From: Minisyncoccota bacterium
Lineage (GTDB): Bacteria > Patescibacteriota > Microgenomatia > UBA1400 > PJMF01
Length of the DNA stretch: 33,717 nt
Direction: 5' to 3'
Assembly (NCBI GenBank): GCA_009885085.1
Contig: VFLK01000006.1
Coordinates: 1 to 33,717 of the forward strand
Under the pieces are notes generated by a model. That model was not told the origin of the DNA. It searched no databases and worked only from the letters and a program-made list of their open reading frames with translations. This document shows, piece after piece, positions 17,029-25,685 of this stretch (position 1 is its first letter; every line of letters begins with the position of its first letter). The position numbers were made by a program, and so were the translations under genes.

Positions 17029-17595
17029 ATGAAATCAGATGATCAAAAGATTGTAGATAACAAAGTTGACGAAACTGGTCAAGACTCAGAAAAACTTGTC
17101 GAAGAAGCTTTCGAGTCCAACAAAGAAGCTTTCGAGTCAAAAAGCGAAACTATGGATTCAAAAAGCGAAACCGTTGAGATAACTCAGGAAGAGCTTATGG
17201 GACTTATCAATCAATTAGCTGAGTCAAAGAATAAAGAGCAGAGAGCTTTGGCAGATTATCAAAATTTAGTAAGAAGAACGCAAGAAGAAAGATCTAAAAT
17301 TGCTAGATTAGCGGCAAAAGATTTTGTAGAAGATCTAATCCAGCCATTAGCCCACTTAACATTGGCTTCTGAGCAACTGGATGATGTGGGTTTAAATATG
17401 GTTATTGCACAGTTGTGGCAGGTGCTAGAGCAGAATGGTCTGAAAAAAATTGATTGTATGAATAAAATTTTTGATATTGAATTTATGGAAGTAATCGACA
17501 AAGGTAAAAAAGGTGAGAAAGTTATTAAAATTGTCAAAGATGGTTACATGCTTAATAATGAAGTCATTCAGCATGCAAAAGTGATACTAAATTAG
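17029..17595 (+). CDS. grpE: nucleotide exchange factor GrpE
   Basis: RALADYQNLVRRTQEERSKIARLAAKDFVEDLIQPLAHL and position between hrcA and dnaK. Confidence 0.93.
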   Translation: MKSDDQKIVDNKVDETGQDSEKLVEEAFESNKEAFESKSETMDSKSETVEITQEELMGLINQLAESKNKEQRALADYQNLVRRTQEERSKIARLAAKDFVEDLIQPLAHLTLASEQLDDVGLNMVIAQLWQVLEQNGLKKIDCMNKIFDIEFMEVIDKGKKGEKVIKIVKDGYMLNNEVIQHAKVILN

Positions 17596-17644
17596 CAGTC
17601 TCTTGACCAAATTGCTACTAGCAGTCTAATTGATTGTCTGCTAA
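17592..17644 (+). promoter_or_regulatory. two tandem CIRCE-like HrcA operators upstream of dnaK
   Basis: TTAGCAGTC-N9-AATTGCTAC (17592-17618) and CTAGCAGTC-N9-GTCTGCTAA (17618-17644). Confidence 0.65.
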
Positions 17645-17711
17645 AATTGGCTCATAATTACAAAGTATTAATACAAAAAAATAAAGTAGAAATTAGTAAA
17701 GGAATAAAAAT

Positions 17712-19682
17712 ATGACAGATAAAAAACAAGCTACCGGAAAAATTATTGGTATCGATTTAGGTACCACTAACTCTGCCGTTGCTGTGATGGAAGGTGGTTC
17801 ACCAAAAATTATCGCAACTGCTGAAGGAAGAAATACTTTTCCTTCAATTGTTTCTTTCAAAGGAAATGATGTTTCAGTTGGAGACGTAGCTAAACGTCAG
17901 ATGGTCTTAAATCCAAAAAAGACCATTAATTCAGTGAAACGTTTTATGGGTGCCAAGCTTAAATCAGATGAAGTTAAGAATGCTGTGAAGCACGTTTCAT
18001 ACGATATCGTAGAAGGTAAAGATGGAATGGCCATGGTTAGTGTTGAGGGTAAGAAATACTCTCCACAAGAAATTTCTGCAAAGATTTTGGCAAAAGCAAA
18101 AGCGGATGCAGAAAGCTATTTGGGAACTACAGTTACTAGAGCAGTTATCACTGTTCCGGCATATTTTGATGATGCTCAAAGACAAGCCACTAAACAGGCC
18201 GGTGAAATTGCTGGACTTTCAGTAGAACGTATTGTTAATGAACCAACCGCAGCAGCTTTGGCTTATGGTTTAGATAAATCGGGTAGTAAAACAATTGCTG
18301 TCTATGATCTTGGAGGTGGTACTTTTGATATTTCAATTCTAGAAATTGGTGGTGGAGTATTCGAAGTTAAATCTACAAACGGCGATACCTTTTTAGGTGG
18401 AGACGATTTTGATGGAAAAGTGATCGAATGGATTGTTTCTGAGTTCAAAAAAGAAACCGGCAAAGATTTATCAAAAGATCCTCAAGCTCTACAACGTGTT
18501 AAAGATAGTGCTGAGAAGGCTAAAATCGAGCTTTCAAGCGCTCAATCTACAGAAATTAATCAACCTTTCATTACGCAAGGTGATGATGGCCAACCACTAC
18601 ATCTTACTTTGACTTTGACTCGTTCAAAACTTGAAGAGTTGGTGGATGAATTAATTAAGAAATCATTTAAGCCAGCTGAAAAAGCATTGAAAGATGCTGG
18701 AGTCAGCAAGAGTGAGATTGACGAAGTTGTTCTAGTCGGTGGTATGACCAGAATGCCAAAAATTCAAACAGAAGTTGAAAAATTCTTCGGCAAAGAGCCT
18801 CATAAGGGTGTTAATCCTGACGAAGTTGTGGCTATTGGAGCTGCAATTCAAGCAGGTATTATCGGTGGCGATGTCACAGATGTTGTTCTATTAGATGTGA
18901 CTCCACTGACTTTGGGATTAGAGACTTTGGGAGGAATTAGAACCCCACTTATTGATAGAAATACAACTATTCCTACAAGTAAGTCGCAAGTATTTTCAAC
19001 TGCTGCTCCAAATCAAACTCAAGTAGAAATCAATGTTCTACAAGGTGAGCGTGAGATGGCAGCGGACAATAAAACTCTTGGAAGATTTGTGCTTGATGGT
19101 ATTCCACCAGCACCTAGAGGTGTTCCACAGATTGAAGTAACTTTTGACATTGATTCAAATGGAATTTTAAATGTTACAGCAAAAGACAAGAACACTAGTA
19201 AAGAGCAAAAAATCACCATTCAAAATTCAACGAACTTATCAAATGAAGAAGTTGAAAAAATGAAGCAGGATGCTGAAAAACACGCTGAGGATGACAAACA
19301 AAAAAAGGAATTAGTTGAAGCCAAAAATCATGCTAATCAAGTTTCTTTTGAAATCGAAAAACAACTCGAAGAGTATGGAGACAAACTTGAGAAGGCTGAC
19401 AAAGAAGCTATTGCTGAAAATGTCAAAAAACTTAAGGAGTTGGCTGCTAAAGATGACGTTACCAAAGAGGAGTTGGACAAAGCTACAGACGAAATGTTTA
19501 AGTCAGCTCAAAAGATTGGTGAAGTGATGCAAAAAGAACAAGCTGCAAAGGCTGGAGCAGCTGCACCAGGAGCTGGAGCTGAAGGATCAGCAGATGCTGG
19601 AACAGGCGCTGATGGGGAGGCAAAATCCAAGTCAAAAACTGACGCAGAAGGTGTCGAAGAAGCCGAAGTGGTCAACGAGTAA
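17712..19682 (+). CDS. dnaK: molecular chaperone DnaK
   Basis: [47 protein letters not shown]. Confidence 0.99.
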   Translation: MTDKKQATGKIIGIDLGTTNSAVAVMEGGSPKIIATAEGRNTFPSIVSFKGNDVSVGDVAKRQMVLNPKKTINSVKRFMGAKLKSDEVKNAVKHVSYDIVEGKDGMAMVSVEGKKYSPQEISAKILAKAKADAESYLGTTVTRAVITVPAYFDDAQRQATKQAGEIAGLSVERIVNEPTAAALAYGLDKSGSKTIAVYDLGGGTFDISILEIGGGVFEVKSTNGDTFLGGDDFDGKVIEWIVSEFKKETGKDLSKDPQALQRVKDSAEKAKIELSSAQSTEINQPFITQGDDGQPLHLTLTLTRSKLEELVDELIKKSFKPAEKALKDAGVSKSEIDEVVLVGGMTRMPKIQTEVEKFFGKEPHKGVNPDEVVAIGAAIQAGIIGGDVTDVVLLDVTPLTLGLETLGGIRTPLIDRNTTIPTSKSQVFSTAAPNQTQVEINVLQGEREMAADNKTLGRFVLDGIPPAPRGVPQIEVTFDIDSNGILNVTAKDKNTSKEQKITIQNSTNLSNEEVEKMKQDAEKHAEDDKQKKELVEAKNHANQVSFEIEKQLEEYGDKLEKADKEAIAENVKKLKELAAKDDVTKEELDKATDEMFKSAQKIGEVMQKEQAAKAGAAAPGAGAEGSADAGTGADGEAKSKSKTDAEGVEEAEVVNE

Positions 19683-19709
19683 TTGAAAAAAATAATTTAA
19701 GAATAAGTA

Positions 19710-19808
19710 GAAGTCGTAGAACTTGTATAAGCAAGCCTAATGAAGCAAAGATTTGCAATGGTTTTTAAATCTGCGCAATCGAGATTGCGTTACAAGTTCT
19801 ACGACTTC
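19710..19808. repeat. 99-nt intergenic palindrome with internal hairpins upstream of dnaJ
   Basis: 18-bp perfect arms GAAGTCGTAGAACTTGTA/TACAAGTTCTACGACTTC; internal CGCAATC-GA-GATTGCG. Confidence 0.8.
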
Positions 19809-19833
19809 GAATTTCTGTTAAAATAGAACACTT

Positions 19834-20694
19834 ATGTCAACCAAACGAGACTACTACGAAATTTTAGGTGTTAAAAAAGACGCTGCAAAAGCTGACATTA
19901 AAGCAGCTTACAGAAAAGCAGCTCTAAAGTGGCATCCAGACAAAAATCCAAATAATAAGGCGGAGGCGGAAACCAAATTTAAAGAAATTAATGAGGCTTA
20001 TCAAGTAGTTTCAGACGAGAAAAAACGTCAAACTTATGACCAATTTGGTCATGCAGCTTTTGATCCTTCCAGTGGCATGGGTGGAAATCCCTTTGCAGGG
20101 GGTAATCCTTTCGGTGGCGGTGGACAAACCTATACTTACTCAAGTGGTCAAAATCCCTTTCAAAATTCTGATTTTGGAGATCCCTTTGATATTTTTGAAC
20201 AATTTTTTGGTGGTGGCTTTTCTAGACAACCAGCCAGACAAAGATACTCCCTTTCAATTGATTTTGTTGAGGCTGTAAAAGGCGTTACAAAAGAAGTTGA
20301 GATTGAAGGCAAGAGTCATAAAATTAAGGTTCCTGCAGGTGCAAATGATGGCACTAGGCTTAGATTTTCAAATTTTGATATCAGTATAAATGTCAAAACT
20401 CACCCAATTTTTAAACGTGAGGGCTATGATTTATTTATTGATCAAAAGATTTCTATATCTACTGCGACTTTGGGCGCAGATGTTAATGTGAGAACTATCG
20501 ATCAAAGTCTAAAACTCAAGGTTAGACCAGGTACGCAGTCTCATACTATGGTTAGACTTAGAGGAGAAGGTGTTCCTCACCTTCAAGGCAGAGGAAAAGG
20601 CGATCTTTATGTCCGTTTTATAATTGAAATTCCAGAAAAAATTAATCGTGCTCAAAGAAAAGAATTGGAAAAGTTGAGCGACTTGGGCTTGTAG
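19834..20694 (+). CDS. dnaJ: DnaJ-family co-chaperone lacking the zinc-finger domain
   Basis: [36 protein letters not shown] region; C-terminal substrate-binding domain; no CxxCxGxG repeats. Confidence 0.93.
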   Translation: MSTKRDYYEILGVKKDAAKADIKAAYRKAALKWHPDKNPNNKAEAETKFKEINEAYQVVSDEKKRQTYDQFGHAAFDPSSGMGGNPFAGGNPFGGGGQTYTYSSGQNPFQNSDFGDPFDIFEQFFGGGFSRQPARQRYSLSIDFVEAVKGVTKEVEIEGKSHKIKVPAGANDGTRLRFSNFDISINVKTHPIFKREGYDLFIDQKISISTATLGADVNVRTIDQSLKLKVRPGTQSHTMVRLRGEGVPHLQGRGKGDLYVRFIIEIPEKINRAQRKELEKLSDLGL

Positions 20695-20995
20695 TAAAAA
20701 TCAATATTTGTGATATTCTTTTTTTAGTTAGAAAAATAAAAGAAATGTTACTATTATTTATAATTAAGGATATATTTTTATGCAAGAAGGAAAAACTGGA
20801 GCTGAAGAAGACTTATTGAAGGTGAAAGAATTACTAGAAAATACGATAAAATTAAAAAGGAGATTAGGGCTAGAGATGATATAAATGATCTTGAAAAACT
20901 AGAATTAATCCAGGAAGTGAATAAAGAAATGCAAGATGAAATGAATGAAATAGAATAGTAATTTCTTTGCCACCAAATTACTGGTCCAAGCTATT

Positions 20996-21070
20996 TTGCA
21001 ATTTCTCAATAAATTTGGTATAATACAATAAGATTTGATGATGAAGGACCCGAGAGATTGGTCCTTTTTT
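20996..21070 (+). ncRNA. candidate ~40-nt transcript: promoter followed directly by intrinsic terminator
   Basis: TTGCAA-N17-TATAAT (20996-21024); AAGGACC-N9-GGTCCTTTTTT (21044-21070). Confidence 0.55.
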
Positions 21071-21122
21071 ATTAAATTAGTGTAAAGCACACTTTAACAA
21101 GTTATTAAAAATTAACTGTGTA

Positions 21123-21190
21123 TTAAATAAATATTAAAAAAGCGAACATTCAGGACTTGTTCCTGCGAGAGCTTTTATAATATTTATTTA
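21123..21190 (-). repeat. 39-nt structured motif, copy B (inverted relative to copy A)
   Basis: core 21138-21176 is the reverse complement of the copy A core; 13-bp outer stem. Confidence 0.85.
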
Positions 21191-21220
21191 GACAAACAGT
21201 AAAATATTTGGAAAGAAAAA

Positions 21221-22528
21221 ATGGCAAAATCAAAAAAAGCAGCATCACAATCAAAATCACAATCAAAAATGGTTCGAACCGAGTTCGCAGCAGCAATTAA
21301 CCAAATTGCCAGCGAAAGACATATTGAGCCAGCAGCAATCTATGAGGCTATTAGACAGGCTCTAGTTTCTGCATACAGAAAGCAATTTGGCAATTTAGAA
21401 GAAGAATCCTATTACTTTGTAGATCTTAACGAAGGTAGTGGTGAATCCACAATCTTCAAGTGTCCAATCGTCGAAAAAGACGAAGAGACAGGTGAAATCT
21501 TAAAGTGGGACGATTCAAATCCAATTGATGTTACTCCAGCAGGATTTGGTCGTATTGCTGCTCAAACTGCAAAACAGGTAATCTTACAAAAAATCAGAGA
21601 ATCTGAGAGAGACATGGTTATCAAAGATTACGAAGATAAAGTTGGCGAAATAGTCACGGCACAAATTTTGAGAATGGATGGCAGATCAGTTATTTTAGAT
21701 CTCGGTAGAGGTCAAGGATTCATGCCTCCAGAAGAGCAGATGCGCGGTGAGTTTTACAAAATGAACAACAGAATTACTGTTTTCATTCGTGAAATTGCCG
21801 AAACCCCAAGAGGCAAAAAAATTATCGTTTCTCGTGCAGCTAAAGAACTAGTTTCAAAACTTTTTGAAAGAGAAGTTCCAGAAATTGCAGCAGGAACAGT
21901 CGAAGTTGCATTAATTGCTCGTGAAGCTGGTGTTAGAACCAAATTAGCTGTTAGATCTACCCAAGAAGGCGTTGATCCAGTTGGATCATGTGTCGGACAA
22001 AGAGGAATTCGTGTTCAAGAAGTTATCAGAGAATTAAATAACGAAAAATTAGATATCATTTCTTTTTCAGAAGATGACAGACTTCTTATCCAAGGCGCAT
22101 TAGCTCCTTCAGAAGGTCTAAAGATTACTATCAACAAGGAAGACAGATCAGCAGTGGTCGTTGCTCCAGATGATCAATTATCACTCGCAATTGGTAGAGG
22201 TGGCCAAAATGTTAGATTGGCAGCCAAACTTACTGGTTACAAGATTACAATTCAATCTGCAGAGGGCAGTGTCAAGTCGCACATGACTGGAAACGAAGAG
22301 TACGAGATTGATACTTTTGAAGGATTGATTGAAGACACAAGAGATTTCTTAGTTCAGAATAAATTGACGACCTTAGCTGATTTATCAAGATTTAAGAATA
22401 AATGGCTCGAAGCTGAATTGGGTGATGAACAAGAAAAAATATTAAGCGAAAGAGTTGAAAAATTCGAAGCCGAGATGGCTGAGAGAGATTCCTTTGATGA
22501 TCTCGCTACAAAGTTAGAAAGCAATTAA
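21221..22528 (+). CDS. nusA: transcription termination/antitermination factor NusA
   Basis: S1 and KH regions: VGSCVGQRGIRVQEVIRELNNEKLDII, LAIGRGGQNVRLAAKLTGYKI. Confidence 0.97.
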   Translation: MAKSKKAASQSKSQSKMVRTEFAAAINQIASERHIEPAAIYEAIRQALVSAYRKQFGNLEEESYYFVDLNEGSGESTIFKCPIVEKDEETGEILKWDDSNPIDVTPAGFGRIAAQTAKQVILQKIRESERDMVIKDYEDKVGEIVTAQILRMDGRSVILDLGRGQGFMPPEEQMRGEFYKMNNRITVFIREIAETPRGKKIIVSRAAKELVSKLFEREVPEIAAGTVEVALIAREAGVRTKLAVRSTQEGVDPVGSCVGQRGIRVQEVIRELNNEKLDIISFSEDDRLLIQGALAPSEGLKITINKEDRSAVVVAPDDQLSLAIGRGGQNVRLAAKLTGYKITIQSAEGSVKSHMTGNEEYEIDTFEGLIEDTRDFLVQNKLTTLADLSRFKNKWLEAELGDEQEKILSERVEKFEAEMAERDSFDDLATKLESN

Positions 22529-22530
22529 AA

Positions 22531-24024
22531 ATGGCACTAAAACCAAGACCAGCAATAATTACGATCATGGGTCATGTTGATCATGGTAAGACAACTCTGT
22601 TGGATTACCTTAGAAAATCAAACGTTGTGGCCGGTGAAGCTGGTGGTATTACCCAACATATTGGTGCTTATAGCATTAAACACAACGGCAAAGACATTAC
22701 TTTTATTGATACTCCAGGACACGCTGCTTTTAATAAAATGAGAGAACGTGGTGCAAAAGTAACAGATATTGTAATTTTAGTTGTTGCTGCAAATGATGGT
22801 GTAAAGCCACAGACAATTGAGTCAATCAGACATATCAAAAATTCAAACGTACCAGTCGTAGTTGCAATTAATAAGATTGATTTGATAGACGTAAATCCAG
22901 ATATTGCAAAGGCAGGTTTAGCAGAGCACGGTTTAGTAGTAACTGATTACGGCGGAGATATTGAAGCTGTAGAAATTTCTGCGCTTAAAGGCAAAGGTAT
23001 TGATAAGCTTCTCGAAACAATTAATCTTATAGCTGATTTGCAAGAAATTACTGCTGATCCAGACGCACCTCTTGAAGCAATTGTGATCGAATCTTCAAAA
23101 GATTCCAAAAAAGGTGTCGCTGCAACAGTAATTGTCAAAAACGGTACTTTATCATTAAGACAAGATATCTTTTCTGATAATGTAGATGGTCGTGTAAAAA
23201 AACTTTCAAGCGCAACTGGCGAGGATTTGAATAATGTTACTCCAGGATTTGCAGCCGAAATTATTGGTTTCAAAGACGCTCCAAGTGTTGGCTCTACAGT
23301 TAAGGATTCAAGCAAAACTTATCATGAGGTCGTAAGCGATGATGCCGAGGGTGCTGACGCCGATGATGAAGCAACAAACAAAAACGCAGACGACGGCTGG
23401 GGTGATATTGATTTTTCAGGAATGATTGACCAAAAACCAAAATTAAACTTAATTATTAAAGCTGATGTAGAAGGTACTTTGGAAGCAATTTTACAGACTA
23501 TTGATCTTGAAAGTACAAGACTAATTTCTTCAGGAGTTGGAAGTATTACGGAATCAGATGTTGAAAGTGCTGTTACTAGTAAAGCACTAATTATTTCATT
23601 TCATACAAAAGTTTCAAAAAAAGTTTTGATTTTAGCCAAGAATGCAGGGGTAAAAATTAAATCTTATGACGTCATCTATAAGTTGATTGAAGATCTTCAA
23701 AAACAGATGCTGAAGCTTATTGAGCCAACAATTGATGAAGTTGTTTTGGGAGAAGCTGAAATTATCCAAATTTTTGAGATGAACGGCGAAAAAATTGCTG
23801 GATCTAAAGTCAAAACCGGTGAAATTAAAAAGACTGATCTTTTCCATTTAAAACGTGGCGATGAAATTATTTCAGATCCAACTGTCAAAAACATGATGCA
23901 TGGCAAGGAAGATATTACTCAAGCTAAAGTTAAAACAGAGTTTGGAATAACTTTTAAAAATAAGAAACTTGATTTTCAAGTTGGTGATGTTATTGTCGCA
24001 TATAAGGTTGAGGACGAAGAGTAA
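22531..24024 (+). CDS. infB: translation initiation factor IF-2 (short form)
   Basis: IMGHVDHGKTTLLDYLRKSNVVAGEAGGITQHIGAY; DTPGHAAFN; NKID. Confidence 0.98.
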   Translation: MALKPRPAIITIMGHVDHGKTTLLDYLRKSNVVAGEAGGITQHIGAYSIKHNGKDITFIDTPGHAAFNKMRERGAKVTDIVILVVAANDGVKPQTIESIRHIKNSNVPVVVAINKIDLIDVNPDIAKAGLAEHGLVVTDYGGDIEAVEISALKGKGIDKLLETINLIADLQEITADPDAPLEAIVIESSKDSKKGVAATVIVKNGTLSLRQDIFSDNVDGRVKKLSSATGEDLNNVTPGFAAEIIGFKDAPSVGSTVKDSSKTYHEVVSDDAEGADADDEATNKNADDGWGDIDFSGMIDQKPKLNLIIKADVEGTLEAILQTIDLESTRLISSGVGSITESDVESAVTSKALIISFHTKVSKKVLILAKNAGVKIKSYDVIYKLIEDLQKQMLKLIEPTIDEVVLGEAEIIQIFEMNGEKIAGSKVKTGEIKKTDLFHLKRGDEIISDPTVKNMMHGKEDITQAKVKTEFGITFKNKKLDFQVGDVIVAYKVEDEE

Positions 24025-24052
24025 ATAAAGTTTTATCTAGAGAATATTTAGT

Positions 24053-24262
24053 ATGATAAGAAAACGAAGAAGTGGAGAGGTCAAAGACGCCGACTATTAT
24101 TCTCAATATACAGTTAGAGATTTAACTGGGATGGCTGGGATAGTTACTACAGATCGTATAGAAGATAACCCAAAAGGTCTTAGATTTCCAAAAACTAGAA
24201 TACTTATAGTAAAAATTCCTGACGGAATTGAGGTTGATAAAAGTTATCAGCTCAAGGATTAA
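24053..24262 (+). CDS. small hypothetical protein
   Basis: 69-aa ORF downstream of infB; no clear RbfA similarity. Confidence 0.55.
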   Translation: MIRKRRSGEVKDADYYSQYTVRDLTGMAGIVTTDRIEDNPKGLRFPKTRILIVKIPDGIEVDKSYQLKD

Positions 24263-24382
24263 TTTATTTTATTAGCTAATTTGTGATATACTACTATCTA
24301 GTAAAAATAACGGTTACTTTACCTTTCGGTTTTAAATAGGGGCAACTCATTTTAGACTGCGAGAGTAAGGGAAAGGAATACC

Positions 24383-24652
24383 ATGGCTTTAGTAAAAGTT
24401 CAAAAGCAACAAATTATCAAAGATTACGCTCTTTTTGAAGGCGATACTGGATCTCCAGAAGTTCAAATTGCATTATTAACTGCTTCAATTCAAGAGTTAA
24501 CAAAGCATCTTGGTGGTCATAAAAAAGATAACCATTCAAGACGTGGTTTATTGAAACAAGTTGCCAAAAGAAGAAGACTTCTTAATTTCTTACTCACCAG
24601 AAGTGAAGAAAGATATAGAAAACTTCTTGATAGATTGGGATTAAATAAATAA
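24383..24652 (+). CDS. rpsO: 30S ribosomal protein S15
   Basis: [23 protein letters not shown]...[22 protein letters not shown]. Confidence 0.98.
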   Translation: MALVKVQKQQIIKDYALFEGDTGSPEVQIALLTASIQELTKHLGGHKKDNHSRRGLLKQVAKRRRLLNFLLTRSEERYRKLLDRLGLNK

Positions 24653-24705
24653 TTTCATTTTTAGTAATTAATTTTATTCCTACTTAAAAAAGTAATTTAA
24701 ATTTT

Positions 24706-24733
24706 AAAGCCCCGCTCAAGAGCGGGGCTTTTT
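24706..24733 (+). terminator. strong intrinsic terminator after rpsO
   Basis: AAAGCCCCGCTC-AA-GAGCGGGGCTTTTT. Confidence 0.93.
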
Positions 24734-24795
24734 GGTCAAGAACTCAAATTTCTGATATAATAATTTTATTAATTGATAATTAATAAAAGGTAAAC

Positions 24796-25464
24796 ATGAC
24801 AGAAGAAATTCTTACAGAGTTAGAAGTAAAGACAGTAAATAATGACTCTGGATTATTTATAGGAAACACAATTAGAGAGGCTTGGAAAATTTTTAAGGCC
24901 GATTGGATTTCTATTTACGCAGTATTTATTTTGCCTTGGATATTAGTTGCTGCCTATTCTTTCGCTCAATCTGCCTTTAAAATTGAACAAGGAACTACTG
25001 CCTATTGGGTTTGGTATGTAGCTTATATCCTTTTGAGTATGGTACTTGGTATGGGAGTAACAAATGCTTTTCTTTCAATCACCAGAGGTAAAAAAATTAC
25101 TGCTGAGACATTCACTTCGATGCTTCCAAGAGTATTTAATTATTTAGCAGCTCAGTTTTTAATGACGCTTATCATTTTTGGAGGATTTATTTTATTTATA
25201 ATTCCTGGATTTATATTTTCAATCAAATATATGTTTACTCCATATCTGATAATTGACAAAGGAATGGGTCCAGTTGAGGCATTAAAAGCTAGTGGAAAGC
25301 TAACTGATGGAATTAAATGGGATTTAGTCGGTTTTATGGCTGTAATTATTATTTTAATGTATTCTGGAATTTTAGCCTTATTCGTCGGATTGCTAGTTAC
25401 AATTCCAGTTATGATAGTTGCTTGTGTAGTTTTATATAATATGTTAATAAGTAGGCAGAAATAA
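24796..25464 (+). CDS. multi-pass membrane protein of unknown function
   Basis: 222 aa with several hydrophobic helices. Confidence 0.7.
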   Translation: MTEEILTELEVKTVNNDSGLFIGNTIREAWKIFKADWISIYAVFILPWILVAAYSFAQSAFKIEQGTTAYWVWYVAYILLSMVLGMGVTNAFLSITRGKKITAETFTSMLPRVFNYLAAQFLMTLIIFGGFILFIIPGFIFSIKYMFTPYLIIDKGMGPVEALKASGKLTDGIKWDLVGFMAVIIILMYSGILALFVGLLVTIPVMIVACVVLYNMLISRQK

Positions 25465-25534
25465 ATTCTGATTTAGTTTTCATGCTATAATAGAAACAGA
25501 TTTACAAACAGTAAGTCTAATTAATAATTTAATA

Positions 25535-25682
25535 GAACTCTAGATAAAAACTTGATAATTGAGGATTCAAGAGAGAAGATAAATCAGGCCCAAAGAGTCG
25601 CAATTTGCGTTCAGCCATAAATTAATTTGTCCTTTCTCATGGAATACTCTCACTCTAGTTTTTCAAGAGTTCAAGAAAGGAT
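25535..25682 (+). promoter_or_regulatory. structured pnp 5' leader
   Basis: GAACTCT/AGAGTTC and AAAAACT/AGTTTTT long-range helices; GTCCTTTCT (25629-25637) complementary to SD region AGAAAGGAT (25674-25682). Confidence 0.5.
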
Positions 25683-25685
25683 TTC

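Noticed and set aside
17104-17170. Short tandem repeats in grpE (GAAGCTTTCGAGTC.., TCAAAAAGCGAAAC..)
   Set aside because: Only degenerate two-unit repeats in the disordered acidic N-terminus of GrpE; ordinary.
22947-23315. 122-aa minus-strand ORF inside infB
   Set aside because: Shadow ORF antisense to IF2.
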